This document shows positions 46,230 through 55,196 of a stretch of DNA of 64,000 nucleotides, piece after piece. A program made the position numbers and the translations under genes. The stretch spans positions 429,501-493,500 of the forward strand of contig NZ_PHTY01000001.1 of NCBI RefSeq assembly GCF_002813135.1, given 5' to 3'. Each line of letters opens with the position of its first letter. Within the stretch, counting starts at the first letter, position 1. The notes beneath the pieces were generated by a model. That model did no database searches and was not told the origin of the DNA. It saw nothing but the letters and a program-made list of their open reading frames with translations. The stretch comes from Ulvibacter sp. MAR_2010_11 (GTDB taxonomy: Bacteria; Bacteroidota; Bacteroidia; Flavobacteriales; Flavobacteriaceae).

Positions 46230-47315
46230 ATGGAACCATCTTTAGATACCTGGACCTCGATATTCTTGCTGGCAGTAGCCATGGGGTTGTTCCTGTTCGT
46301 AATTTTAATGACCTCCGGCATTAGGAAAAACTACCCTATTGCCTTTTTAATCCTCGCCTTTTCCCTTATTCTGTTTCAATATGTTTTGTATTGGACCCAT
46401 TACGATCAGCGGTATCCGTTTCTAATTCAATTTCCTCCTGTATGCTATTATGCTACCGGTCCGCTGTTATATCTGTACTTTCTGAATTTGTACAAACACA
46501 CCATCCCTAAATGGTTTGCATTGCACTTTATACCCTCAATGGTATTGATGATACCAACCGTGATTCTTTGGTTAAAATATGCGGGAATTACTACAATGAG
46601 TATCCCAATGCAGCCTCTTGTAAATGCGTATTGGCTTATTGTAGCACATATGGTAGGTTATGCTATACTCATACTTTTATTGATTGCAAAGCACAAGGAG
46701 CTCACTTCAGAATTCGGGAAAGTACGTCACAAATGGGCCAAAGTACTTATTACCCTGTATATGCTCTTTATACTTGCCTATGTTTCCTACTATGTGCTTG
46801 TAAATTTTTCATTTTTCAACTCACAATGGGATTATATGATTTCGATGATGATGAGTATTTCTATCTATACCATTGGGTATTTTATAATGAAACAGCCTAA
46901 AATTTTCGATGGAGAACTCTTTGCACATGTTTTTTTGCCTATAAAAAATAAGGATGAATCTTTTGAAGCCTCGCTTCTAAACGAATTTTTCGAAAATCTT
47001 ACACAGTATATGGCGAAACAAAAACCCTATACCGACAACGAATTACGGCTGGTACATCTGGCCGATCAGGTTGGGTATTCCACGCATCTGCTGTCTAAGG
47101 TTATCAATAAAAAATCGGGTAAAAATTTCAACAGCTTCGTCAATGAATATCGACTTCGGGAGGCCGAACAGCTGCTGCGTTCACAAAGTGACGAATATAT
47201 TAAAAACATCTATTTTGATGTGGGCTTCAACAATAAGGCAACCTTTTATAAGGCTTTTAAAAATAAATATAGTTGTACCCCTTCAGAATACAAGGAAAGG
47301 CTTGCCGACGAATAG
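46230..47315 (+). CDS. Membrane-bound AraC-family transcriptional regulator
   Basis: This 361-residue protein has about seven hydrophobic helices in its first 225 residues (beginning WTSIFLLAVAMGLFLFVILMT). A cytosolic AraC-type DNA-binding domain follows at about residues 265-357, with LVHLADQVGYSTHLLSKVINKKSGKNFNSFVNEYRLREAEQLL and IYFDVGFNNKATFYKAFKNKYSCTPSEY as its two helix-turn-helix units. This sensor-helix-AraC form is common in Bacteroidota and would transmit a membrane signal directly to DNA. A perfect 22-base inverted repeat lies just after it, in front of the following gene, which could be its target. Confidence 0.88.
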   Translation: MEPSLDTWTSIFLLAVAMGLFLFVILMTSGIRKNYPIAFLILAFSLILFQYVLYWTHYDQRYPFLIQFPPVCYYATGPLLYLYFLNLYKHTIPKWFALHFIPSMVLMIPTVILWLKYAGITTMSIPMQPLVNAYWLIVAHMVGYAILILLLIAKHKELTSEFGKVRHKWAKVLITLYMLFILAYVSYYVLVNFSFFNSQWDYMISMMMSISIYTIGYFIMKQPKIFDGELFAHVFLPIKNKDESFEASLLNEFFENLTQYMAKQKPYTDNELRLVHLADQVGYSTHLLSKVINKKSGKNFNSFVNEYRLREAEQLLRSQSDEYIKNIYFDVGFNNKATFYKAFKNKYSCTPSEYKERLADE

Positions 47316-47370
47316 TTACCTGTAAATGAGTTAGCTATTATAAAAGTAAACCCCTCTTTGGAAGATAATG

Positions 47371-47403
47371 TAGAATTTAGTGCTTGGTAATAACTAAATT
47401 CTA
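47371..47403 (+). promoter_or_regulatory. Perfect 11-bp inverted repeat ahead of the beta-propeller cargo gene
   Basis: TAGAATTTAGT (47371-47381) and ACTAAATTCTA (47393-47403) are exact reverse complements separated by 11 nt and end 5 nt before the ATG. It may be an operator or, in the mRNA, a hairpin that blocks ribosome access. Confidence 0.55.
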
Positions 47404-47408
47404 ATACT

Positions 47409-48533
47409 ATGAAAAATGTAACTACAATGTTAACCTGCTTCTCTTTACTATTGAGCACGGTTATTTTCTCTCAGGATCTGGCGATATATGTAAGTGACGC
47501 AGCAAATTTTAACAACGGACCCTGGCAGATTGCAAAATTTAATGCAACCGGTAACTACGAAGGCGCTTTAATAAGTGTAGACGACGGCATTGTGTGGCCA
47601 CAGGACATTGTTTTTCTGGACAGCGAAGAAGCAGTGCTTATCTCAAATTTGTCGGCCGCGGGAATTATTTCCAAGCATCACTGGGCAACTGGCGATTTTA
47701 TTGAAAACTTTGCGGAAGGAACCGGCGGACCAACACGTATGAAAGTGGGCCCGGACGGATTGCTGTATGTACTGCAATGGAGCAATACTATCAATAAGGT
47801 GTTGCGCTATGATCTGGACGGAACCTTTGTGGACGAATTTACAGAAGTTGGAGTCCCGCAAAGTATTGGTATTGACTGGGACAGTGCGGGCGATTTATAC
47901 GTTTCTTCCTATGGCGGTTCTTCCATTCGAAAATTTGATGGCACCACAGGCGCAGATCTCGGACTCTTTATTAGCACAGGATTACAAGGCCCCACCAATA
48001 TCTGGTTCGAAGCCGACGGCAATCTAATTGTTTTTAACTACAACAGCGGAATTGTAAAACGCTTTGATGCCACAGGTACTTTTGTGAGCGACTTGATCAC
48101 CGGGGTGAACGGCTGTGAAGGTTTTGACTTTTTTCCGAATGGTGATATTTTAATTGGTGTTGGTAGTGACGGTTCGGTAAGACGCTATGACAGTAATTTT
48201 AATTTTATTGAAAACTTTGTAGAACCGGGAATTCTGCTTACCCCCAATGCCATTGTGATTAGAGAGGATATTCCCTTATCGGTTCCCGAAAATGAAATGA
48301 CCACTATTTTTGTCACGCCTACCGTAGGAAACAAATTTGTAATAAATACCCCTGCCACTACCTTCTACGACACTATAGAGGTGTACAATAATGCAGGCTC
48401 ACTTGTAGATACCATCTCTTTAAACGAAACTAAAATATGGGATGCTTCGGGATATGCTGAAGGCATGTACTTTCTGGTAGCTAAGTACAATCGGACAAAA
48501 GCGACGCAAAAGATTATCATTAAAAAGAAATAA
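47409..48533 (+). CDS. Secreted beta-propeller-like protein with T9SS-type C-terminal domain
   Basis: This 374-residue protein has a signal peptide (residues 1-22, ending IFSQ). Repeated beta-propeller-like units of about 40 residues (RYDLDGTFVDEFTEVGVPQSIGIDWDSAGDLYV, KFDGTTGADLGLF, RFDATGTFVSDL, RYDSNFNFIENF) resemble NHL or Vgb-type propellers. The last 75 residues (FVTPTVGNKFVI to KATQKIIIKKK) look like a T9SS type A sorting domain. No catalytic residues were recognised; propellers of this kind often bind ligands. It follows the AraC-type regulator on the same strand. Confidence 0.83.
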   Translation: MKNVTTMLTCFSLLLSTVIFSQDLAIYVSDAANFNNGPWQIAKFNATGNYEGALISVDDGIVWPQDIVFLDSEEAVLISNLSAAGIISKHHWATGDFIENFAEGTGGPTRMKVGPDGLLYVLQWSNTINKVLRYDLDGTFVDEFTEVGVPQSIGIDWDSAGDLYVSSYGGSSIRKFDGTTGADLGLFISTGLQGPTNIWFEADGNLIVFNYNSGIVKRFDATGTFVSDLITGVNGCEGFDFFPNGDILIGVGSDGSVRRYDSNFNFIENFVEPGILLTPNAIVIREDIPLSVPENEMTTIFVTPTVGNKFVINTPATTFYDTIEVYNNAGSLVDTISLNETKIWDASGYAEGMYFLVAKYNRTKATQKIIIKKK

Positions 48534-48563
48534 ATTTCAATCAAATAACGATCAGTTTACAAA

Positions 48564-48594
48564 GGTTTGTCCGCTAGCGGATAAGCCTTTTTTA
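48564..48594 (+). terminator. Terminator after the beta-propeller cargo gene
   Basis: A hairpin centred on TCCGC-TA-GCGGA, extended by mostly paired GGTTTG / TAAGCC bases, is followed by six T residues. Confidence 0.75.
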
Positions 48595-49428
48595 ATAGCC
48601 CGCAAATCTGAAATTGAGCAGTTTTTGGGTGTGATCGTACAGCGTTGGGAAGTGGGATTTAAATTCGGAGGGAGATTCAATAAAATATTCGGTTAAGACC
48701 GCCATAAATTCATACTGATTGGTAAATGCGTACGCTCTAAAGTACTTTGTTTCATCCAGCTTGTCTTTTACCTCCTTTGTGGTAAGGTGTTGTAATATTT
48801 TCTGAAACTGTTTCCCAAAACGGGAAGAATCGATATCTCTACTCTGAATGGCTTCCAACTGCATGGCGTGCATAAATTCGTGTATTCCCAAATTCAGGTT
48901 GTCATCCGTTATTTTATACCCCTCTTCAAAATCTTTCCAGGATAAGACTAACGCTCTTTCCCGAGGATTGAATTCGCCTTTGTGATAGGAGTCATTGAGC
49001 GCACTGTAAAACTCTTTCGGATAGAGCAAAATGAATTCGATAAGTGGATATTCGTAATTTTTTCTTCCGAAGGCCAGCATACAACCCACTGCCGAAACCA
49101 ATACCTTCATACGTTCGGTTACCTCCAGATTTTCTCTTGCTACAAATTTTTTGTTCTTTAGAAACCATAGGAGGCGATGCTGAAACTGCTTTTTGTGTCT
49201 TGGAGATAATTTTCTGTAAAACATAAATTCCTCCTCCAATACTTTTAATTGTGAGGCTGAAAGGCGTTTGTATACAAAATAATGCCTGTAAAGCGGTTTG
49301 TCATAAAACGAAGCATACCAATTCTCGAATACTCTGAACAAGAAGAAAGCAAAGCCCAGCAGCACAATTGTATAGGCGTAAGGTGCTAACCAGGTGGCAT
49401 TTTCATCGGGTTGTAATAGTAGCATCAT
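48592..49428 (-). CDS. MtfA-like (M90 family) zinc peptidase
   Basis: This 278-residue protein has one N-terminal membrane helix (about residues 17-33) and a metallopeptidase domain with HEFMH at 183-187 and a likely third ligand Glu240 in NQYEFMAVLTEYF. The arrangement and the segment LVLSWKDFEEG match the MtfA/YeeI family (M90). E. coli MtfA is a soluble peptidase regulating the PTS glucose system through Mlc, but bacteroidete members lack that partner and their substrates are unknown. The membrane anchor is an addition relative to E. coli MtfA. It may share a transcript with the two genes upstream on the minus strand. Confidence 0.88.
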   Translation of the reverse strand: MMLLLQPDENATWLAPYAYTIVLLGFAFFLFRVFENWYASFYDKPLYRHYFVYKRLSASQLKVLEEEFMFYRKLSPRHKKQFQHRLLWFLKNKKFVARENLEVTERMKVLVSAVGCMLAFGRKNYEYPLIEFILLYPKEFYSALNDSYHKGEFNPRERALVLSWKDFEEGYKITDDNLNLGIHEFMHAMQLEAIQSRDIDSSRFGKQFQKILQHLTTKEVKDKLDETKYFRAYAFTNQYEFMAVLTEYFIESPSEFKSHFPTLYDHTQKLLNFRFAGY

Positions 49429-49530
49429 TCAGATTTGGGATGGGAATATAGCAATAATTTAATGGTCGGTAACTATCTCACTGACTATAAACGCTTTAAA
49501 ACCCTGTTTTAGTACGCCGGTAAAAACTAT

Positions 49531-50238
49531 TTAATCTCTCGAAAGGATGCTTAAAATATACCAGAACAATAACATCAACGAAGCAAATAAGCCTAATGAA
49601 GCAGCCACATACTGGTCTTCGCTGTATTTATGCACCATATTGGAGGTTTGGTACAAAATAGCGCCGGAAGCCAGAATGATCATCCCCACACTAAACCACA
49701 ATCCCAGATTGAAGCCAAACAATACTCCTGCAACGATTAATCCCAAAGCAATAAAGAAGCCAATCGCAAGCATGGATTTTAGGAACGAAAAATCCTTTTT
49801 GGTAAGCAAAACTATCGCCGAAAGTCCCGAAAATAAGGACAATGTCATGATAGCAGCCTGATTTAAAATCTCCATTCCGCCGTCGGCCGCGATGGACATT
49901 GCAATAAATATCAAGGGAATAAAAATAAACGCTTCGGCAATTACAAAGAGCAGCAGCGCGAGGTATTGTTTGTTGATATCGTGGCTGTTCAACGCCATTT
50001 TTTCGGCGTAATTGGTCACCAACATAAATCCGCCAAGCATCACCAACCATAACCACCCCTGTGTTAAAGACAGTGCAAATTGCAACAAAGCAGGAATCTG
50101 GAAGAAGATCATTTCTACCAAAATAAATAACAACACCGCCAAGGCAAGATGGGTGTATGTTTTTCTATAGAATGCTACTCTTTTTTCGTCGGTAAGTCCC
50201 GCTACGCTAATGTGTTGTTGTGGTTGTATTTGCTCCAT
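49531..50238 (-). CDS. BAX inhibitor-1/YccA-family membrane protein
   Basis: This 235-residue protein has seven hydrophobic helices and the family motifs FYRKTYTHLALAVLLFI near the N terminus and DQYVAASLGLFASLMLLFWYIL with a conserved Asp at the C terminus. BI-1 proteins are pH-dependent Ca2+ leak channels in characterised cases; bacterial YccA inhibits FtsH proteolysis. Which role applies here is not visible. It lies 32 nt downstream of the small conserved protein at 50271-50804 and is probably co-transcribed with it. Confidence 0.92.
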   Translation of the reverse strand: MEQIQPQQHISVAGLTDEKRVAFYRKTYTHLALAVLLFILVEMIFFQIPALLQFALSLTQGWLWLVMLGGFMLVTNYAEKMALNSHDINKQYLALLLFVIAEAFIFIPLIFIAMSIAADGGMEILNQAAIMTLSLFSGLSAIVLLTKKDFSFLKSMLAIGFFIALGLIVAGVLFGFNLGLWFSVGMIILASGAILYQTSNMVHKYSEDQYVAASLGLFASLMLLFWYILSILSRD

Positions 50239-50270
50239 GAATTTGTATGTTCTTTTGTTATTTAAATATA

Positions 50271-50804
50271 TTAATCTTTTGCACTTTCACCCTTAAAATG
50301 CTGAGAGTTGTTTTTAAACAGCACGTTAAAAGTAGTAAGACTTCCGTAACAACGTGTAATATACTGTTGTAAGTCTACCTTGTCCTGATCGTCCAGCGAA
50401 TTACTCGAATTGATCTTTTGCTCCATTACGCGTAGTCTGTCGCGCAGCATCACAATTTTATGAAAGAAGGTATCTATGGGAATTTCCTTGTTGGAGAGAC
50501 TCACATCCTTTGGTTGCAACACCATGGTGCCGCCCTTGTATTTATCGGCAAGAGGAACTAATTCGCTTACATCGCTCCATTTTTTCAGGATGTCACGCAG
50601 ACTTTTCTCTACCTCATAAAAACTTACGCTGTCCACCTCATCTTCGGCGGCATCAATCACTTCAAAATCGGAATCCACGGCTATGGTTTCCAATCCGTTT
50701 TCAATAAAGGTTACCCAATACATGGTTGCAGTTACGTTGGTAACAACGCCTTTGCCGTATTCGGGGTGATCGATACGCGATCCTATTCCTAAAATCTTCT
50801 TCAT
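50271..50804 (-). CDS. Conserved protein with CarD/Tudor-like N-terminal segment
   Basis: This 177-residue soluble protein begins MKKILGIGSRIDHPEYGKGVVTNVTATMYWVTFIENGLETIAV. The pattern of G-x-x-V-x-H-P-x-Y-G-x-G followed by short beta strands is like the SH3-like barrels of CarD or UvrD C-terminal domains, which bind protein partners such as RNA polymerase. The rest (residues about 60-170) is predicted helical, without known motif. The similarity is by eye and weak, so no function is claimed. It is the first gene of a possible three-gene run. Confidence 0.65.
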   Translation of the reverse strand: MKKILGIGSRIDHPEYGKGVVTNVTATMYWVTFIENGLETIAVDSDFEVIDAAEDEVDSVSFYEVEKSLRDILKKWSDVSELVPLADKYKGGTMVLQPKDVSLSNKEIPIDTFFHKIVMLRDRLRVMEQKINSSNSLDDQDKVDLQQYITRCYGSLTTFNVLFKNNSQHFKGESAKD

Positions 50805-50832
50805 TTTTTAGTACAATTCTGAAAAGTGAAAA

Positions 50833-50852
50833 TACACAATTTTGATTGTGTA
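50833..50852. promoter_or_regulatory. Perfect inverted repeat upstream of the 50271-50804 gene
   Basis: TACACAAT and ATTGTGTA are exact reverse complements with a 4-nt spacer, 29 nt upstream of the ATG of the minus-strand gene. A weak -7-like TATTTTCA overlaps its edge, so it could be an operator. Confidence 0.4.
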
Positions 50853-50958
50853 GGAAAAAATAAAATTTAAAAAAATAAAAAGACATAACGCAGAACCTTA
50901 TCGATTAAAATACGGTGCTGAAATTCTTTATAAAAAGCAAGATGTTTTCTAATTGCAT

Positions 50959-50972
50959 ATGATAAATGTCAT
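50959..50972 (+). promoter_or_regulatory. CRP/FNR-type site candidate upstream of the nitrite-reduction genes
   Basis: ATGA-TAAATG-TCAT is a perfect palindrome in its outer halves and contains the TGA-N6-TCA core of CRP/FNR-family operators. It lies 57 nt upstream of the porin start codon. Control by an oxygen- or NO-sensing regulator of this family would fit the genes but is inferred. Confidence 0.4.
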
Positions 50973-51028
50973 AGAATAAAGTGGCATAAAGTTCAACATT
51001 TGTAGTCGCTAATCACTAATTGACGCTT

Positions 51029-52294
51029 TTGAAAAAAGTAAATTTCATATTGTTGTTTCTTTTGTTTGCTGAGATTGCTTCAATAAAGGCACAGTTCCTT
51101 CTCGATACGGAGCTCCGACCCCGCTTTGAATACAGACATGGCTTTAAATCACTCTTTCCCAACAACGAGGATCCCGCCACTTTTGTCTCACAACGCACCC
51201 GCTTGAATTCGGAATACACCACAGAAAAATTAAAATTTCGAATCAGTCTGCAGGACGTGAGAGTTTGGGGTGATGTGCCTCAACTAAACACAAGCGATAA
51301 CAATGGAATCTCATTGCATGAAGCCTGGGGAATGCTACAGTTTTCACCGGAATTTGCCTTGAAAATTGGTCGGCAGGAAGTAGTATACGACGATCACAGG
51401 ATCTTTGGAAATGTAGGCTGGGCACAACAGGCGCGAAGTCACGATCTGGCTCTGATTCGCTATACCAAAGACACATTTAAAACCGATATAGGCTACGCTT
51501 TTAATCAGGATAGCGAAAAACTAACCGGCCATGTTTTAACTACCAATACCTATAAGAGTCTTTTCTATTTATGGATGCATAAAGACTGGGAAACAATTTC
51601 CGCAAGTGTACTGTTCCTAAATTCCGGTCTTCAGTACTTGGACGAAGAAGACCCATCGAAAAACGAAACCCGTTATGGCAATACGGCGGGCACTCATCTA
51701 ACATATAAAAAAGGAAAGTTTTCCTTGTCGGCCAACGCATTTTATCAATTTGGGACAGATATAGCAGACAATAACCTCGATGCTTATTTGGGCGGACTTG
51801 AAGCAGGGTATACACTATTCAAGGAAACTACAGCCATCCTAGGCGGAGAGATTATTAGCGGAAACGATCTTGGAAGTCCAAACGACGCTACAAATAACGC
51901 ATTTACCCCTCAATTTGGAACTAATCATAAGTTTAACGGCTATATGGATTATTTCTATGTTGGAAATCATTTAAACAATGTGGGGCTCATCGACCTATAT
52001 GCAAGATTTAAAGTTCCGGTCAATCAAAAATCGAAGTTGGACATTGCGCTTCATAATTTTTCGGGCGCTGCTGAAATTTCCACAGGCACATCGAAACAAC
52101 TGGGCACCGAAATCGACATGGTGTATTCGTACGATTTTAGTAAGGAAATAACATTCCAGGCAGGGTATTCTCACCTATTTGCTTCGGAAGGCATGCGAAT
52201 TATAAAAAACAATTTTGATGACAACACAAACAACTGGGCCTGGCTTATGGTAACCATCCATCCTGTTTTGTTCAGTTCAGAAAAAAACCAATAA
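51029..52294 (+). CDS. Alginate-export-family outer-membrane porin
   Basis: This protein of about 421 residues has a signal peptide (ending IKAQ) and an all-beta mature part typical of a large barrel: [81 protein letters not shown]. These stretches match the alginate_exp family, which includes many porins without a role in alginate. Being the first gene of the nitrite-reduction group, it could pass nitrite or copper, which is inference. Two in-frame TTG codons (51020 and 51029) are possible starts; the second yields MKKVNF, a usual signal-peptide start. Confidence 0.82.
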   Translation: MKKVNFILLFLLFAEIASIKAQFLLDTELRPRFEYRHGFKSLFPNNEDPATFVSQRTRLNSEYTTEKLKFRISLQDVRVWGDVPQLNTSDNNGISLHEAWGMLQFSPEFALKIGRQEVVYDDHRIFGNVGWAQQARSHDLALIRYTKDTFKTDIGYAFNQDSEKLTGHVLTTNTYKSLFYLWMHKDWETISASVLFLNSGLQYLDEEDPSKNETRYGNTAGTHLTYKKGKFSLSANAFYQFGTDIADNNLDAYLGGLEAGYTLFKETTAILGGEIISGNDLGSPNDATNNAFTPQFGTNHKFNGYMDYFYVGNHLNNVGLIDLYARFKVPVNQKSKLDIALHNFSGAAEISTGTSKQLGTEIDMVYSYDFSKEITFQAGYSHLFASEGMRIIKNNFDDNTNNWAWLMVTIHPVLFSSEKNQ

Positions 52295-52313
52295 ACCTTT
52301 AAATGTTTTATCT

Positions 52314-53780
52314 ATGAAAGTAAAATCTAACCAAAATTCAGTCTTACCGTTCCTGGCAATCCTTTTAGCGCTGGGCATGGTTACCTCATGCGTCAATGAT
52401 CAGGATCCGAAAACCTATGACGACGCCGAAGACATTCCGGCAACGCGAGAAATGATTGCCGAATTGACCTCCCCGCCTTTCGTTCCCACTCCGGTAGGCA
52501 AACGAAAAGCAAAAAAGCTAATTGTGAATATGGAGATCCTGGAAGAGGAAAGTGAAATTACCGATGGCGTCCGCTATGTGTTTTGGACATTTGGCGGCAC
52601 AGTTCCGGGAAGCTTTATTAGAACCCGCGTTGGCGATGAAGTAGAATTTCATTTAAAAAATCACCCCAATAACAAATTGCCGCACAACATAGATCTACAC
52701 GCGGTCACGGGACCGGGAGGTGGTGCAACTTCTTCCTTTGTAGCCCCGGGACACGAAGCGAAATTTTCCTTTAAAGTAATAAATCCCGGCTTGTATGTGT
52801 ATCACTGTGCAACCGCACCCGTTGGGATGCACATTGCAAATGGTATGTACGGACTTATCTTGGTTGAACCCGAAGGCGGGCTCTCCAGAGTAGACAAAGA
52901 GTATTACATTATGCAGGGCGATTTTTATACCGCCGGTGAAAATGGAGAAAGAGGATTACAACCCTTCGATATGCAAAAAGCAGTAGATGAAGATGCAGAT
53001 TATGTGGTATTTAACGGGAAGGTAGACGGACTAACGGGCGACAATGCCATTACGGCCAATGTGGGTGAAACAGTGCGTCTGTTCGTTGGAAATGGCGGAC
53101 CAAATCTGGTCTCATCGTTTCACGTTATTGGAGAGATCTTCGACAAAGTACATGTGGAAGGCGGAGATTTGATCAACGAAAACGTACAGACTACGCTTAT
53201 TCCCGCCGGTGGCGCTGCGATTGTTGAGTTTAGAGTGGATGTTCCGGGGACCTTTATTCTTGTAGACCATTCCATTTTCAGAGCCTTTAATAAGGGAGCT
53301 TTGGGAATGCTGAATGTACAGGGAGAAGAAAATTTAAAGATCTACTCGGGAATACAGGAAGAAGGAATTTATCAGCCGGAAGGTGGTGGAATTCAGGGAA
53401 TGCCAAAAAGTACAGAAATCGCTGAGTCCGAAATTCCGGCAAGATCCTTTGAAGAAATGATGCAGTTTGGGAAAGCTACCTATTCACAAACCTGTCTTGC
53501 CTGTCATCAGGCTGCCGGTCAAGGTGTTCCCAAGGCCTTCCCTCCTTTGGCAAATTCAGATTACTTGAATGCTGACGCAAACCGCGCCATCGATATTATT
53601 CTAAACGGACTAACCGGAGAAATTACGGTGAACGGAGAAAAGTACAAGAGTGTGATGACACGCCAAAGCTTAAACGACGATGAAGTTGCCAATGTGCTTA
53701 CCTATATCTATAACAGTTGGGGAAATTCTAAGAAAGAAGTGACTCCGGCCATGGTAAAAAGCCGCAGAAACAGCCATTAA
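52314..53780 (+). CDS. nirK: Copper nitrite reductase lipoprotein fused to cytochrome c
   Basis: NirK (488 aa) reduces nitrite to nitric oxide in the periplasm. The signal ends in a lipobox (VTSC, Cys26). Two cupredoxin domains follow. Type 1 copper ligands are His124, Cys165, His173 and Met178. Type 2 copper ligands are His129, His164 and His319. The catalytic pair Asp127 and His270 is present. After residue 375 a cytochrome c domain carries CLACH (394-398) and a likely axial Met448 in SVMTRQ. This is the C-terminally heme-fused three-domain NirK type, in which the heme feeds electrons to the type 1 site. It sits between a porin and a NirV-like gene. Confidence 0.95.
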   Translation: MKVKSNQNSVLPFLAILLALGMVTSCVNDQDPKTYDDAEDIPATREMIAELTSPPFVPTPVGKRKAKKLIVNMEILEEESEITDGVRYVFWTFGGTVPGSFIRTRVGDEVEFHLKNHPNNKLPHNIDLHAVTGPGGGATSSFVAPGHEAKFSFKVINPGLYVYHCATAPVGMHIANGMYGLILVEPEGGLSRVDKEYYIMQGDFYTAGENGERGLQPFDMQKAVDEDADYVVFNGKVDGLTGDNAITANVGETVRLFVGNGGPNLVSSFHVIGEIFDKVHVEGGDLINENVQTTLIPAGGAAIVEFRVDVPGTFILVDHSIFRAFNKGALGMLNVQGEENLKIYSGIQEEGIYQPEGGGIQGMPKSTEIAESEIPARSFEEMMQFGKATYSQTCLACHQAAGQGVPKAFPPLANSDYLNADANRAIDIILNGLTGEITVNGEKYKSVMTRQSLNDDEVANVLTYIYNSWGNSKKEVTPAMVKSRRNSH

Positions 53781-53794
53781 TAAAACAGGAAAAA

Positions 53795-54574
53795 TTGAAA
53801 AATCTAAGCATCCATATATTCGTACTTCTAGTTGTTTGTATCTCACACACAGCATCCCCGCAGCCTGAAAACATGGTAGTAGTGGAAGGTGGAAATTATC
53901 TTCCGCTCTATGGTGTCGATACCTCTTTGGTACAGGTTGAATCGTTTTATATGGATGTTTATCCCGTTACCAATCAAGAATATCTCAAGTTTGTAAAAGA
54001 GTTTCCCCAATGGAAAAAATCCAAAGTAAAGCGTTTGTTTGCCGACGGGAATTATCTACTAGGATGGCAAGGCGATGAAAATTACGGGCAATTATTGCCA
54101 AATGCCCCGGTAACCAATGTTTCCTGGTTTGCCGCAAAAAAATATTGTGAATGTCAGGGAAAAAGGCTTCCTAGTATGGACGAATGGGAATTTGCCGCGA
54201 TGGCCGATGAAAATGTCCCCGACGCACGAAAAAACAAATCGTATAACCAATACATCCTGGGATGGTACGAAACCCGACACAATTTGCAACAACCTATCGG
54301 TTCCACCTTTAAAAACTATTGGGGGATCTACGATTTACACGGACTGGTTTGGGAATGGACTTCCGACTTCAATTCGGTGTTGCTTTCGGGGGAATCGAGG
54401 AAGGATGTAGACAAGGATGCCAATTTGTTCTGCGGAAGTGCGGCGGTAGGTGCTACCGATTTGATGAATTATGCAGCCTTTATGCGCTACGCCTTCAGAG
54501 GAAGTATAAAAGCCAATTACGCGATCAAAAATCTAGGCTTCCGATGTGCAAATGATATTGAAATTGAACCTTAA
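53795..54574 (+). CDS. nirV: NirV-like protein (formylglycine-generating-enzyme/SUMF1 fold)
   Basis: This 259-residue exported protein has a signal peptide (residues 1-22) and the FGE-sulfatase fold: MVVVEGGNYLPLYGVD, MDVYPVTNQEYLKFVKEFP, PVTNVSWFAAKKYCECQGKRLPSMDEWEFAA, DLHGLVWEWTSDF and NLGFRC. Proteins of this type encoded beside nirK are called NirV, with no proven function. True FGE oxidises sulfatase cysteines, but no sulfatase is in the window. A TTG start at 53795, 15 nt after the nirK stop, was chosen because it begins the signal peptide. Its end lies 22 nt before the SCO gene. Confidence 0.88.
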   Translation: MKNLSIHIFVLLVVCISHTASPQPENMVVVEGGNYLPLYGVDTSLVQVESFYMDVYPVTNQEYLKFVKEFPQWKKSKVKRLFADGNYLLGWQGDENYGQLLPNAPVTNVSWFAAKKYCECQGKRLPSMDEWEFAAMADENVPDARKNKSYNQYILGWYETRHNLQQPIGSTFKNYWGIYDLHGLVWEWTSDFNSVLLSGESRKDVDKDANLFCGSAAVGATDLMNYAAFMRYAFRGSIKANYAIKNLGFRCANDIEIEP

Positions 54575-54596
54575 AGCGTTCAGAAAAAATAGTTAT

Positions 54597-55196
54597 ATGA
54601 AAAAAAGTATAGTATACATCTTTGTAATTGCGCTCCTTGTGGGAGCTTGCAACAATAAGGAGTCGCAGGATATTTCGGAAGTAGTGAACAAAGATACCGT
54701 TATTAGTGATCTTTCCATTTACAACCTCCCTTCGGTTTGGACTACTCAGAACAATGAGGATATCGAACTGAAATCGTTACAGGGAAATGTGCTGGTCATG
54801 GTCATGATCTATACTTCGTGTCAGGCCGCATGTCCCAGATTGGTTGCCGACATGAGAGCTATTGAAGCCCAAATTCCGAAGGAAAAAAAAGGGAACATAA
54901 AATACATTCTGGTGAGTATAGATCCCGAAACCGATACGCCCGAGCGTCTAAAAAAGTTCGCCATCGAAAATGAGATGGACACTCCGCAATGGGTATTTCT
55001 ACGAGGCTCCGAAGCCGATACCCGTGAATTTGCAGCCGTCCTTGCCGTAAACTATAAGAAGATATCGCCCATGGACTTTTCCCATTCAAACATCATCAGC
55101 GTTTTTAATGAAGCGGGCGAATTGGTGCATCAAAAAGAAGGCCTGGGAGTGAATAATAAGAGTACGGTGGAGAAGATCCTCGAACTAGCTCGATAG
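54597..55196 (+). CDS. SCO1/SenC-family copper chaperone lipoprotein
   Basis: This 199-residue lipoprotein (lipobox VGAC, Cys18) has a thioredoxin fold with the SCO copper site: Cys75 and Cys79 in YTSCQAACP, and His163 in DFSHSN. SCO proteins deliver copper to the CuA site of cytochrome oxidase, or handle thiol chemistry there. Placed after nirK and nirV, this one may load copper into NirK, which is inference. The start at ATG 54597 gives a clean signal; the in-frame extension to 54546 overlaps the end of nirV. Confidence 0.92.
   Translation: MKKSIVYIFVIALLVGACNNKESQDISEVVNKDTVISDLSIYNLPSVWTTQNNEDIELKSLQGNVLVMVMIYTSCQAACPRLVADMRAIEAQIPKEKKGNIKYILVSIDPETDTPERLKKFAIENEMDTPQWVFLRGSEADTREFAAVLAVNYKKISPMDFSHSNIISVFNEAGELVHQKEGLGVNNKSTVEKILELAR

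Noticed and set aside
53795-54574. True formylglycine-generating enzyme acting on sulfatases
   Set aside because: No sulfatase gene is in the window and the position beside nirK is that of NirV proteins. The fold alone does not prove this activity.
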